A DNA stretch of 15,992 nt from JALZAI01 sp038212215 (GTDB taxonomy: Bacteria; Actinomycetota; Actinomycetes; Mycobacteriales; Jatrophihabitantaceae), in the NCBI GenBank assembly GCA_038212215.1, contig JBBQUT010000061.1:1-15992 (forward strand), written 5' to 3'. Below the pieces are notes generated by a model. The model did not search any database. It saw nothing but the letters and a program-made list of their open reading frames with translations, and was not told where the DNA came from. Shown in pieces: positions 6,809 through 13,742 of this stretch. Each line of letters begins with the position of its first letter. The first letter of the stretch is position 1. The translations under genes and the position numbers were made by a program.

Positions 6809-7630
6809 TCATCGGTGGTCGGGATTGGCATCGGCTGGTTTCACGACTCGTGTCCGGCTCCTTGGGTGCGGTACGGCCCTCTCTGTATGTTGTTGTGCGC
6901 TACGTGCGCGATTGTCGGGATCCAGCTCTTGCTGAGTCCCAGTGTTGATTGACCCGACGGCAGCTTGGGGCGATCCGCAGGTCGGGACGGGGTGAGCGAC
7001 CGCATCCAGGAGCCGGCGTAGTGCCAGCTGGTCGCCTCTGAGGGCGACGCTCCCGTCGGCCACGGCGGCGTCGAACTTTCCGGGGTCCTGGAGAAGGGCA
7101 TTGAGCGTTCGGGGGTCGGTGCGCAGCGATGCGTCCGGCCTGCTGGGTTCGCCAGATTCGACCTGTACTTGCCCGTCCTCGGATCGGACCGTCCATACCC
7201 GCTCGTCGAGATCGAGACGGCAGACGGTGGGGGCGGCCTTGGGGTCCGGGCGGGCTGCGGCGCGCAGAAAGAGGAGGACGGAGGTGGCGCCCAGCGTCGT
7301 TGGGGTTGCCGGCAACGGCACGCGAATACCCCAGTTGCCCAGCGCAAGGACGATCGGTTCCAGCTCTTGTCCCCACTCGGTGAGTTCGTACACCGACGAA
7401 CCGGCCGGGCGCGGCAGCGTGCGGCGGGCGACTACGCCGCGGTCCTCAAGTTCGCGAAGCCGATCTGCGATGAGATTTGAACTCGCATTGGGCAACGCGC
7501 GGCGCAGGTCGGAGAAACGCAGCGGCCCGAGCAGGAGCTCACGGACCACCAGCAGCGCCCACCGCTCGCCCACCACGTCAAGCGCGCGCGCGATCCCACA
7601 GGCGTCCCCATAGCTCCGTCTCGTCGGCAT
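6809..7630 (-). CDS. HxlR-family regulator with C-terminal SCP2-like domain
   Basis: This 273-residue regulator has an N-terminal HxlR/MarR-like winged helix (about 5-95): YGDACGIARALDVVGERWAL, LRFSDLRRALPNASSNLIAD, and wing SSVYELTEWG. Residues about 115-215 resemble the SCP2 sterol-carrier-type domain often joined to actinobacterial HxlR proteins (RPDASLRTDPRTLNALLQ, ADGSVALRGDQLALRRLL), presumably binding a hydrophobic ligand. The last 55 or so residues (from about 219) are polar and low-complexity, beyond the usual family end, so the native stop may have been lost. A promoter (TTGTAC, 16 bases, TAGAGT) ends 6 bases before the ATG, giving a leaderless transcript. It probably controls the divergent MFS gene and the co-directional VOC gene; that is inferred from layout. 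Confidence 0.9.
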   Translation of the reverse strand: MPTRRSYGDACGIARALDVVGERWALLVVRELLLGPLRFSDLRRALPNASSNLIADRLRELEDRGVVARRTLPRPAGSSVYELTEWGQELEPIVLALGNWGIRVPLPATPTTLGATSVLLFLRAAARPDPKAAPTVCRLDLDERVWTVRSEDGQVQVESGEPSRPDASLRTDPRTLNALLQDPGKFDAAVADGSVALRGDQLALRRLLDAVAHPVPTCGSPQAAVGSINTGTQQELDPDNRARSAQQHTERAVPHPRSRTRVVKPADANPDHR

Positions 7631-7636
7631 GTGTTC

Positions 7637-7664
7637 ACTCTACGCCGATAGTGCGAAAGTACAA
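7637..7664 (-). promoter_or_regulatory. Promoter of the HxlR gene (leaderless)
   Basis: On the minus strand, TTGTAC (7664-7659) and TAGAGT (7642-7637) are separated by 16 bases, and TAGAGT ends 6 bases before the ATG at 7630. There is no Shine-Dalgarno, which fits a leaderless mRNA. Confidence 0.6.
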
Positions 7665-7687
7665 CCAAAAGATTGTTTTTAACAACC
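7661..7687. promoter_or_regulatory. Candidate HxlR operator between divergent promoters
   Basis: ACAACC occurs at 7661-7666 and 7682-7687, 21 bases apart, which is two helical turns. Inside this, TTGTT-TTT-AACAA forms an inverted repeat (7673-7685). The block overlaps both -35 boxes, the right position for one regulator to control both directions. Assignment to the HxlR protein is inference. Confidence 0.4.
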
Positions 7688-7700
7688 GACGGTGTTAGCT
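7673..7700 (+). promoter_or_regulatory. Promoter of the MFS exporter gene (leaderless)
   Basis: TTGTTT (7673-7678) and TTAGCT (7695-7700) are separated by 16 bases; TTAGCT ends 6 bases before ATG at 7707. This supports 7707 rather than the GTG at 7692 as the start codon, because 7692 would lie upstream of the transcript. Confidence 0.5.
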
Positions 7701-7706
7701 TCGTTC

Positions 7707-9119
7707 ATGCACACAAACTCGGTCCTCGCCGCGATGTGCGGTGTTGCCGCGATGGCCGCGCTCGACCTGTCCGTCGTCAACGTCGCGCTGCCCTCCATTC
7801 AGAGCGACCTCCACGCTGCCCCGGCCGACCTGCAGTGGGTGGTCGTCATCTATGGGGTGGTCGTGGCAGGCTTCCTGATGCTGGGTGGGCGCACGGGCGA
7901 CCTCGCCGGTCATCGAAGAGTCCTCGCGACCGGCATCGGCGTGCTGGTCGCCGCGTCCTTCGTCGGCGGTCTATCCGGCACGCTCGGTGTCCTCATCCCG
8001 GCTCGTGCCGGCCAGGGCCTCGGTGCGGCGCTCGCCGTGCCGAATGCGCTCGCCATCTTGTCGCGGACGTTCGCCGAGGGGCCGCAGCGCAACCGCGCGA
8101 TCGGCCTTTTCGGCGCGACCGCCGGCACCGCCGCAGCAGCCGGGTCGATTTTCGGTGGCCTACTCGTGCAGGGACCAGGTTGGCAGTGGGTGTTCTTCCT
8201 CAACGTGCCCCTGGGCGTCGTCTTGGCCGGCCTGGTGCTGGCGCGGGTGCCGGCCGATGAGGCACGTTCGAAACGCGCCAAGACTGACGTCCTCGGAGCC
8301 GCAACGCTCACCGCCGGCCTGCTCGCCGCGACCCTCGGAGAACACGAAAGCATCGGCGCCGGCTGGCTGTCCGCGCGCACGCTCCTCCCGCTACTCGGCG
8401 GCCTCGGGCTGCTCGCAACCTTTCTGGTTGTTGAAGCGCACGTCGCCTCGCCGCTCATCTCCCTCGCCACACTGCGCAAGCGATCCTTGCTGGCTGCCAA
8501 CATCGCCGCCGCGCTGATGTGGGCGAGCTTTCTCGGCCTCATCTACGAGGCGACACTGTTCACCCAGCAGGTGCTGCACTACTCGCCGCTCGCCGCAGGA
8601 TCGGCCACCATTCCGATAGCGGTGCTCTCGCTGATCATTTCGGCACGGGTGGCACCGGGTCTGATCACCCGCCTCGGCGCAGCGAACACTCTCGCGATCG
8701 GCATGGCCGGACAGGCGGCTGGCCTGCTGCTGCTCGTACGGATACCGACCGACGCCACCTACATCCTCGACATCGCTCCGGCATTCTCAATCATCGGCGT
8801 CGGAGTCGGCTTCGCGCAGGTCGCCATGCAGATCGCAGCCTTCGCCGGCATCGACAAAGACGAAGCCGGGCTCGCCGGCGGCGCGGTCGAAACCTCCCGC
8901 GAAATGGGCGGAGCACTCGGATTGGCGGTGCTTGTATCTGTTGCATTAGCCGGTACGACCAACGTCACCGAAGCGTTCCACCGCAGCGTTCTCGGAGCTG
9001 CGATCTTTGCCGGAGCAAGCGCAATCGTCGCAATCACACTGCTGCGGCCGACCGAAAACCACTCTGAACACACGCAGGCGCGCCGCGAGACCCCCGACGG
9101 TCTACAGCACACTCGATGA
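7707..9119 (+). CDS. MFS drug exporter, DHA2-type (probably 14 helices)
   Basis: This 470-residue transporter shows family signatures of proton-driven multidrug exporters: ALDLSVVNVALPSI in helix 1 with D20, motif A GGRTGDLAGHRR (60-71) between helices 2 and 3, ARAGQGLGAALAVPNAL, and the motif C region GLFGATAGTAAAAGSIFGG followed by WQWVFFLNVPLG, which is characteristic of the DHA2 group. Hydrophobic segments continue to about residue 450, and the tail is polar. The gene is divergent from the HxlR gene across a shared regulatory gap of about 75 bases, a standard arrangement for a repressor and its target exporter. The substrate is unknown. The stop overlaps an ATG (ATGA at 9116-9119) that opens a short ORF. 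Confidence 0.93.
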   Translation: MHTNSVLAAMCGVAAMAALDLSVVNVALPSIQSDLHAAPADLQWVVVIYGVVVAGFLMLGGRTGDLAGHRRVLATGIGVLVAASFVGGLSGTLGVLIPARAGQGLGAALAVPNALAILSRTFAEGPQRNRAIGLFGATAGTAAAAGSIFGGLLVQGPGWQWVFFLNVPLGVVLAGLVLARVPADEARSKRAKTDVLGAATLTAGLLAATLGEHESIGAGWLSARTLLPLLGGLGLLATFLVVEAHVASPLISLATLRKRSLLAANIAAALMWASFLGLIYEATLFTQQVLHYSPLAAGSATIPIAVLSLIISARVAPGLITRLGAANTLAIGMAGQAAGLLLLVRIPTDATYILDIAPAFSIIGVGVGFAQVAMQIAAFAGIDKDEAGLAGGAVETSREMGGALGLAVLVSVALAGTTNVTEAFHRSVLGAAIFAGASAIVAITLLRPTENHSEHTQARRETPDGLQHTR

Positions 9120-9247
9120 CACACGATCATGGTGCCCCGAGCCCGGCCCACGACCAGGCGCCCATCCGCCAACGTCCCCAAGGGCGGTCGAAGCAGCCCG
9201 ACAGCCGACCCGCGTACGACAGCGCCGGCATCGGCATCTTCGACTAG
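9116..9247 (+). CDS. Possible small coupled ORF (43 aa), hypothetical
   Basis: ATG at 9116 overlaps the MFS stop as ATGA and opens 43 codons ending in TAG at 9245-9247. The product is polar, rich in Pro, Gln, Arg and Asp (MTHDHGAPSPAHDQAPIRQR and so on, ending GIGIFD). There is no hydrophobic segment and no family recognised. Coupling geometry is the only support; it could be a real small gene, the stub of a longer lost gene (the frame continues past the TAG to a TGA near 9351), or chance. Confidence 0.3.
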   Translation: MTHDHGAPSPAHDQAPIRQRPQGRSKQPDSRPAYDSAGIGIFD

Positions 9248-9261
9248 GCCAGACTCCGCGC

Positions 9262-9282
9262 ACCGGCACCTCTTGTGCCGGT
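9262..9282 (+). terminator. Hairpin, possible terminator after the MFS gene
   Basis: ACCGGCAC (9262-9269) pairs perfectly with GTGCCGGT (9275-9282) around a five-base loop, CTCTT. It has no U-tract, which is common for actinobacterial terminators. It sits 143 bases after the MFS stop and 15 after the small ORF stop. Confidence 0.45.
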
Positions 9283-9503
9283 CGACGCCTGTCATCGGGC
9301 AGCTGGCGCCAACCTGCCCGGATGGGAAACCTCCGTGGACGGGTCGTGATGCTCCGATCGGATCAAGCTGATCTTGGTCCCCTTAGCCGGATCGTTGAGC
9401 GGGGCGCTTGCCGCAAGGCGAGATAGCGGCGCATTGTGCTCTCGTGGGCGCGAGATGGCAGGAGTTTGACTCGACGTTGCACGTGTGCCGCGCGGGGGTC
9501 GAG
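9283..9503. other. Intergenic region before the beta-lactamase-fold gene
   Basis: No gene or clear promoter pair is visible. A frame open from TTG at 9408 joins the downstream gene, but the 32 residues it would add show no family resemblance. Confidence 0.4.
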
Positions 9504-10652
9504 GTGAACCGCCCGATCGACGACCCGGCTCGTCAGGACGATCGCTCGCGGTTGCAGGACGAGGTGCAAGATACGGTCGACTGCCGGGTCTCCTCGGGAC
9601 AGGAGGTCGGTCTGCAGATTGTCGTCTTCCAGCACGGGACGCTGGTGGTTGACGTGTGCGGCGGCACGTCGGATTCGCGGCGCGAGCGCTCGGTAAGCCC
9701 GGGGGACCTGTTCTTCGCTGCGTCCACGGCCAAGGGCGTGCTTAGTTCTCTGGCGCACGTGCTTGCCGCTCGCGGGGAGCTTGACTACGACATGCCTCTT
9801 GCGCGCGTTTGGCCGGAGTTCGCCGCGCACGGAAAGGCCGACGTGACAGTGCGGAACGTGCTGATGCACCAAGCTGGTGTACCAAGTCTGCCGGCCGAGC
9901 TCACCACCGAACAGTTGTGTGACTGGCCCTACATGTGCTCGGTGATCGCACAGGAGCGTTCGTGGTGGCCGGCGGGCACGAAGTTCGGCTACCACGCTCT
10001 GACCTTCGGGTTCTTGCTGGGTGAGACTCTGCAGCGGCTGACCGGCGAGTCGTTGCCGGACCTCCTTCGGCGAGCGGTGACCGGGCCGGTCGGTATCGCG
10101 GACGAGGTGTACTTCGGTGTGCCGGAGCGCATGTTGGACCGCGTGGTGCACCAACAGCCGTTTTTGGGCGGCCGGCTGCCCGTGCCTGAGCCTGACTCGG
10201 CGGCGGCGCGTGCCATACCGCCAGGGGCGCGCGCGGACGCTGCTTTCGCGAACCGGCGCGACGTGCTGAGGGCGCAGATCCCGTCGATGGGGACGATGAG
10301 CGCCCGCGCTGCTGCACAGTTGTACGCGGCGCTGCTCGGCCACGTCGACGCAGCGCTGTTGTTGCCGGCCGACCGGTTGGCCGCGATCGCGACGGTGGCG
10401 TTCAGTGGCCATGACGAGGTGATGGACATGCCGACCTCGTGGGCGTTCGGGTATAGCGTCGAACGGCCCGGCGCCCGCGGGTCACGACCCGGGTCGACGT
10501 TCGGGATGCTCGGCGCCAACGGGTCGGCCGCGTACGCCGACATCGACACCGGAGTCGCCGTCGCTGTGATGCGCAATCGGTTCAGCCCTGACTTCAGCAC
10601 CGCAGCGATGATCGACGACCTCGTTTACACGGCCTATCCACCCCGAGCCTGA
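9504..10652 (+). CDS. Serine beta-lactamase-fold hydrolase (class C/EstB-like)
   Basis: This 382-residue protein has the penicillin-binding/beta-lactamase fold used by class C enzymes and family VIII esterases. The SxxK nucleophile motif is S74-T-A-K77 in FFAASTAKGV, and the tyrosine motif is Y163-H-A in FGYHALTFGFLLGE. VRNVLMHQAGVP (about 117-127) matches the segment LLTHTSGL in the family. The usual KTG box is replaced by a variant near GMLGANGSAAYADIDTG, which favours esterase-like over true beta-lactamase activity. There is no signal peptide, so it is probably cytoplasmic. I chose GTG at 9504 (GGGGG five bases upstream, homology begins soon after); TTG at 9408 is also open. The flavin protein gene follows after 17 bases, suggesting an operon. 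Confidence 0.88.
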   Translation: MNRPIDDPARQDDRSRLQDEVQDTVDCRVSSGQEVGLQIVVFQHGTLVVDVCGGTSDSRRERSVSPGDLFFAASTAKGVLSSLAHVLAARGELDYDMPLARVWPEFAAHGKADVTVRNVLMHQAGVPSLPAELTTEQLCDWPYMCSVIAQERSWWPAGTKFGYHALTFGFLLGETLQRLTGESLPDLLRRAVTGPVGIADEVYFGVPERMLDRVVHQQPFLGGRLPVPEPDSAAARAIPPGARADAAFANRRDVLRAQIPSMGTMSARAAAQLYAALLGHVDAALLLPADRLAAIATVAFSGHDEVMDMPTSWAFGYSVERPGARGSRPGSTFGMLGANGSAAYADIDTGVAVAVMRNRFSPDFSTAAMIDDLVYTAYPPRA

Positions 10653-10669
10653 CCAAGGGAGTACAGCCC

Positions 10670-11182
10670 GTGTCCGAACCAGACGTCGAACTCGATCTTC
10701 GCTTCAGCGACCCCGACACCTCGCCGACGAGCTGGGCGCAGACCATGCAGGTTATCGGCGATGCCGAGGTGTTCTGGATCTCGACCACCCGCGCCGGCGG
10801 GCGGCCACACGTCAGCCCCTTGGTGGCCGTGTGGGTCGATGACGCGCTGCACTTTTCCACCGGGGCGACCGAACAAAAGGCACTGAATATCCAGAGCAAC
10901 CCCGACGTCGTGCTCACCACCGGCGCGAACGCGTGGGACGACGGGCTCGACGTTGTCGTTGAGGGAGCCAGCCGGCGAGTCGTCGGACGAGCCAACCTCG
11001 AGCGACTTGCCGCCGCCTGGACCCACAAGTGGGACGGACGCTGGCAGTTCGACGTCACCGACGCGGGCTTCGGCAGCGGTGAACACGGAACAGCGCATGT
11101 GTTCGCGGTGCGCCCCACCAAGGTCCTCGCGTTCGGCAAGAACCCGTTCACACACACCCGCTACCGGTTCCCATCGGGATGA
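10670..11182 (+). CDS. Pyridoxamine 5'-phosphate oxidase-like flavin-binding protein
   Basis: This 170-residue protein has the split-barrel flavin fold: VFWISTTRAGGRPHVSPLVAVW, then ALHFSTGATEQKALNIQSNPDVVLTTG, DVVVEGASRRV, and the C-terminal FAVRPTKVLAFG. In actinobacteria such proteins bind FMN, F420 or haem and often reduce or detoxify small molecules; which cofactor is used cannot be read here. The GTG at 10670 is preceded by GGGAG with an 8-base spacer. It follows the hydrolase gene by 17 bases, so the two are probably co-transcribed and may act on the same substrate class. Confidence 0.88.
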   Translation: MSEPDVELDLRFSDPDTSPTSWAQTMQVIGDAEVFWISTTRAGGRPHVSPLVAVWVDDALHFSTGATEQKALNIQSNPDVVLTTGANAWDDGLDVVVEGASRRVVGRANLERLAAAWTHKWDGRWQFDVTDAGFGSGEHGTAHVFAVRPTKVLAFGKNPFTHTRYRFPSG

Positions 11183-11492
11183 ATTCCGCGTAGCACTCGC
11201 ATACTGCAATTCACTGCGGCGCACGGTCTTTCTCATCGGCGACTGAGCAAATGGTTCGGGAGCTGATCGGGACTGGCCGACACTGTCCGCCGCCGAAGCG
11301 ACTCACACTCACATTTGCACCCGAAAGGTATAGGGCCACGAATGCGGGCACACCGCGGTTGACCTCCAAGCCGTTCGACGACTGGACTTCCACAACGGGA
11401 ACGGCTCTGCGGGCGGTCCGCCTCGGCTCGGAGGTCGAGCACGACCGCTCCACGACGGGAATCGACTGGCGGCGCCTTCCTAGGCTGAGGGC
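11183..11492. other. Intergenic region before the dioxygenase-like gene
   Basis: This stretch of 310 bases holds no gene I can support on either strand; the open frames have no recognisable domains or good start signals. The only signal is a possible -10 box at its right end (see the next entry). Confidence 0.5.
11481..11486 (+). promoter_or_regulatory. Possible -10 box TAGGCT of the dioxygenase-like gene
   Basis: TAGGCT ends 6 bases before ATG at 11493, the geometry expected for a leaderless transcript. No good -35 box is seen at 16-18 bases upstream, so support is weak. GAGGG before the ATG is too close (one base) to be an efficient ribosome binding site. Confidence 0.35.
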
Positions 11493-12266
11493 ATGGTCGA
11501 GGGGGTGCTCACCGAGGAGGACGTCGAACGCTTCGTGCGCGACGGTGCGGTGTTGTTGAAGGGGGCGTTCTCGCGCGAGCTGGCCGAGGAGTGCCGAAGC
11601 TTGCTGTGGACTGCTACCGGCTGCGCCGAGCAAGATCCGAGCACGTGGTCGCGCCCGGTGGTCCGAATCGACGGTCGAGGCGACGCACCGTTCGTCGCCG
11701 CCGCAAACACTGCGCGTTTGCACGCCGCTTTCGACCAACTTGCCGGAATCGGCCGCTGGGTGCCTCTCGACGGGCTCGGTACCTTTCCGGTCCGATTTCC
11801 TGTCGACGATGCCCCGAACGATGACGGTTGGCACATCGAGTCCACCGGCGCGAGCGCCAACGGCGAGGCGATCGTGGATCCGGCATCGCGAGAGCGCGTA
11901 CTGCTTCTGCTGTTCCTGTTCAGCGACGTCGAGCCAGACGACGCGCCGACGCGAGTGCGTCTCGGCAGCCACCATCAAGCGGCGCGCCTGCTCTTCAGGA
12001 TCGGCAGACCGGTGGGGTTCTCCCGTGCTGCGCGGGAGCTGATCCCGCTGACCAACCAGCTGACCGAGGCGGCAGCTACCGGCGAGGCCGGCGATGTGTG
12101 GCTGTGCCATCCATTCGTCATGCACGCCGCCCAACGCCATCGCGGCGCCCGGGTGAGATTCATGGCTCAACCACCGCTGGCCGGCACAGAGCCCATCGAA
12201 TCGACTCGGCCAGCCGCTGACCGGTCGCCGGTAGAAGAGGCCGTGTACCGGGCACTATCGGTTTAG
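11493..12266 (+). CDS. Phytanoyl-CoA dioxygenase (PhyH)-like Fe(II)/2-oxoglutarate oxygenase
   Basis: This 257-residue protein starts LTEEDVERFVRDGAVLLKGAFS, the usual beginning of PhyH-family oxygenases. The iron-binding pattern is visible as H114-x-E116 in DGWHIES (E in place of the more common D), with distal histidine H206 in GDVWLCHPFVMHAA and R220/R222 after it as the likely 2-oxoglutarate carboxylate ligand. RLGSHHQAARLL matches the family's GSH segment. Such enzymes hydroxylate or halogenate small substrates in the cytoplasm; the substrate is unknown. It is followed by the convergent TetR gene and appears to be a single-gene transcript. The H-x-E variant might alter iron binding or activity. 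Confidence 0.82.
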   Translation: MVEGVLTEEDVERFVRDGAVLLKGAFSRELAEECRSLLWTATGCAEQDPSTWSRPVVRIDGRGDAPFVAAANTARLHAAFDQLAGIGRWVPLDGLGTFPVRFPVDDAPNDDGWHIESTGASANGEAIVDPASRERVLLLLFLFSDVEPDDAPTRVRLGSHHQAARLLFRIGRPVGFSRAARELIPLTNQLTEAAATGEAGDVWLCHPFVMHAAQRHRGARVRFMAQPPLAGTEPIESTRPAADRSPVEEAVYRALSV

Positions 12267-12307
12267 GATCGACGCGACGCGATGCGGTCACGCACTCGGA
12301 CCCATCA

Positions 12308-12329
12308 CCGTGCAGCTCGAGTGGCACGG
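12308..12329. terminator. Hairpin between convergent genes, possible terminator
   Basis: CCGTGC (12308-12313) pairs with GCACGG (12324-12329), with a 10-base loop that itself holds the palindrome CTCGAG. It lies between the convergent dioxygenase-like and TetR genes and could stop both. There is no T-run directly adjacent. Confidence 0.3.
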
Positions 12330-12395
12330 GGTCACTCCGTTTCAGTTCGTAGCTAGCCTGACAGGGCAGACTGTTATGTTTTCGCCGCGCTGTCA

Positions 12396-12983
12396 CTATG
12401 CAGGCGGTGCGGCGAGTCCGAGGAAGACCAGGTCGAGCCCGGCATCGAGTTCACGGTGCAACCAGGCACCGGACCGCTGCTCGGCCGCCCATTGGTACAG
12501 CGCGCCGAGCAGGATGTTCAATAACACCCGGCCGGCCGTCTGCGCCTTGACGTCCGATCGGATGGTGCCCGCCAGCTGGCCGGCTTGGATCATTTCGCCG
12601 AGCAGTCGCGTGCTGACCCAGGCCTCGGGTTTGAGTGGGCCGCCCGTGCCGAGCCACGCTTCGACGAATCTGCGCCCGCTTGCGCCTCGCGTGTAGGACC
12701 GGCCCAGGCGCAGCATCGCGCGCTTGATCTGTGTCGGGGCGTCTGCGGTGACCCCCTCGTCGCCGGCGGCCGCGACGAAGTCCTGTCGGCGCCGCGCAGC
12801 CCACTCGAGCAGCAGATCCTCCTTCTTGGGGAAATACTTGAATGCCGTTGCCCGAGATACGACCGCGCGCTGAGCGATGTCGTCCATCGTCGTCGCCTCG
12901 TAGCCGTGCTCCACGAACAGCTCGACGGCTGCTTCGTACAGACCGTCGCGGGTCATCGTGCGCTTGTGCTCTCGCAAGGCCAT
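12396..12983 (-). CDS. TetR-family transcriptional regulator
   Basis: This 195-residue regulator has the TetR N-terminal DNA-binding domain: LYEAAVELFVEHGYEATTMDDIAQRAVVSRATAFKYFPKKEDLL (about 15-58), with the recognition helix near 42-51. The rest is an alpha-helical ligand and dimer domain (about 80-190) with AGRVLLNILLGALYQW near the end. The ATG at 12983 has AAAGG eight bases upstream. It is divergent from a VOC gene across a 48-base gap holding an inverted repeat, so it probably represses itself and that gene. The inducer is unknown. Confidence 0.92.
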   Translation of the reverse strand: MALREHKRTMTRDGLYEAAVELFVEHGYEATTMDDIAQRAVVSRATAFKYFPKKEDLLLEWAARRRQDFVAAAGDEGVTADAPTQIKRAMLRLGRSYTRGASGRRFVEAWLGTGGPLKPEAWVSTRLLGEMIQAGQLAGTIRSDVKAQTAGRVLLNILLGALYQWAAEQRSGAWLHRELDAGLDLVFLGLAAPPA

Positions 12984-12992
12984 AGCTCCACC

Positions 12993-13026
12993 TTTGGAAT
13001 AATAGACTTGCGTCTAGATATTGACT
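12993..13026. promoter_or_regulatory. Shared TetR/VOC divergent promoter and operator
   Basis: An imperfect 14-base palindrome, TAGAC-TTGC-GTCTA (13003-13016), lies between the divergent genes. On the minus strand TATTAT (13004-12999) fits a -10 box for tetR. On the plus strand TTTGGA (12993-12998), 16 bases and TAGATA (13015-13020) fit a promoter for the VOC gene, and TTGACT at 13021-13026 is an alternative -35. A repressor bound to the palindrome would block both. Binding by the adjacent TetR protein is inferred. Confidence 0.5.
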
Positions 13027-13031
13027 CGCAT

Positions 13032-13487
13032 ATGTTCTTGTCCATGATAGCCGTGACCGCCTCTACCGCCCATCTCATCGTCGCGGACGCGGGACGGGCC
13101 TCCAGCTGGTATCAGGACGCCTTTGGTGCGCGGGAATGCGGCCGCATCACGCTCGACGACGGCAGATTAATTCATGTCGAGCTGCGTATCGGTCCGCTCG
13201 AACTCATGCTCGCTGACGAGTTCTCCGAGGTCGGGGCGGACGCGCCCTCACCCGCTGTGGTACTGCCCCTCGTCTTCTATCTCCACACGCCGGATGTCGA
13301 CAGCATCTGGCATCGGGCGTTGCGCTCTGGCGCCGTGCCGACCCGCCCGCTCTCGGACGCCCCCTGGGGCGAACGGGAAGGGCAGTTGCGTGATGCGTTC
13401 GGCTATCGGTGGGGTATCACGCAGCGGGTGTATGACGTCGAGCCCGAGGACTTGGCAGCGACAATGCGCGCAGCCTTTGCCTCGTAG
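13032..13487 (+). CDS. VOC-superfamily protein (PhnB/glyoxalase-like)
   Basis: This protein of about 151 residues has a VOC fold: TAHLIVADAGRASSWYQDAFGARECGRI, LIHVELRIGPLELMLADEF, LVFYLHTPDVDSIWHRALRSGA, and the closing EREGQLRDAFGYRWGITQRV (with the family's DPFG-like turn as DAFGYRW). PhnB-type members are often of unknown substrate. The frame is open far upstream (to 12585), antisense to tetR, but homology starts only after the promoter region. Candidate starts are ATG 13032, ATG 13044 and GTG 13053; none has a clear ribosome binding site, so the start is uncertain. It ends in tandem stops TAG TGA. It is divergent from, and probably controlled by, the TetR gene. Confidence 0.87.
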   Translation: MFLSMIAVTASTAHLIVADAGRASSWYQDAFGARECGRITLDDGRLIHVELRIGPLELMLADEFSEVGADAPSPAVVLPLVFYLHTPDVDSIWHRALRSGAVPTRPLSDAPWGEREGQLRDAFGYRWGITQRVYDVEPEDLAATMRAAFAS

Positions 13488-13503
13488 TGACTTCGTTGCG
13501 CAG

Positions 13504-13533
13504 CGACCGCCCGGTCGTTCGTCCCGCCGGGAC
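13504..13533 (+). terminator. Tandem GC hairpins after the VOC gene
   Basis: CGACC / GGTCG (13504-13508 with 13513-13517) is followed at once by GTCCC / GGGAC (13521-13525 with 13529-13533). They begin 16 bases after the VOC stop and could form an actinobacterial-type terminator without a U-tract. Confidence 0.4.
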
Positions 13534-13586
13534 AGGTCGCCGGCCGCGGCAAATCACTCGCCGGGGCGCCCGGTGCCTTGGTGGCG

Positions 13587-13730
13587 ATGCAGATCAAGCG
13601 TGACGACTCGCCCGCCGGCGTGGCCAGGCATGCGTGCTGCCAGCTCCAATTGCGCGCTGAAGTTGCGTTGGACCGGTCGGCAGCCGCGACCGACGAGAAA
13701 CAACTGTTCAGGGTCCTAGCTACTAGCTGA
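13587..13730 (+). CDS. Possible small ORF (47 aa), hypothetical
   Basis: The VOC frame stays open after its tandem stops from 13491 to TGA at 13728-13730, with G/C-rich third positions. ATG at 13587 (or GTG at 13581) would give a 47-aa product starting MQIKRDDSPAGVARHACCQL and ending KQLFRVLATS. No family is recognised and there is no ribosome binding site. It may be the end of a decayed gene or chance. The ribosome binding site of the next gene follows its stop directly. Confidence 0.25.
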   Translation: MQIKRDDSPAGVARHACCQLQLRAEVALDRSAAATDEKQLFRVLATS

Positions 13731-13742
13731 AAGGAGATCAGC

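Noticed and set aside
9215..9244. YDSAG motif, as in the glutaminase domain of GlmS
   Set aside because: Only five residues match and nothing around it resembles the amidotransferase; taken as chance.
11251..11559. Open frame in the gap before the dioxygenase-like gene
   Set aside because: No recognisable domain, no ribosome binding site, and it runs into the dioxygenase gene in another frame.
12585..13031. Long upstream extension of the VOC frame
   Set aside because: It runs antisense through the TetR gene and crosses the divergent promoter; its translation has no VOC similarity before about 13050.
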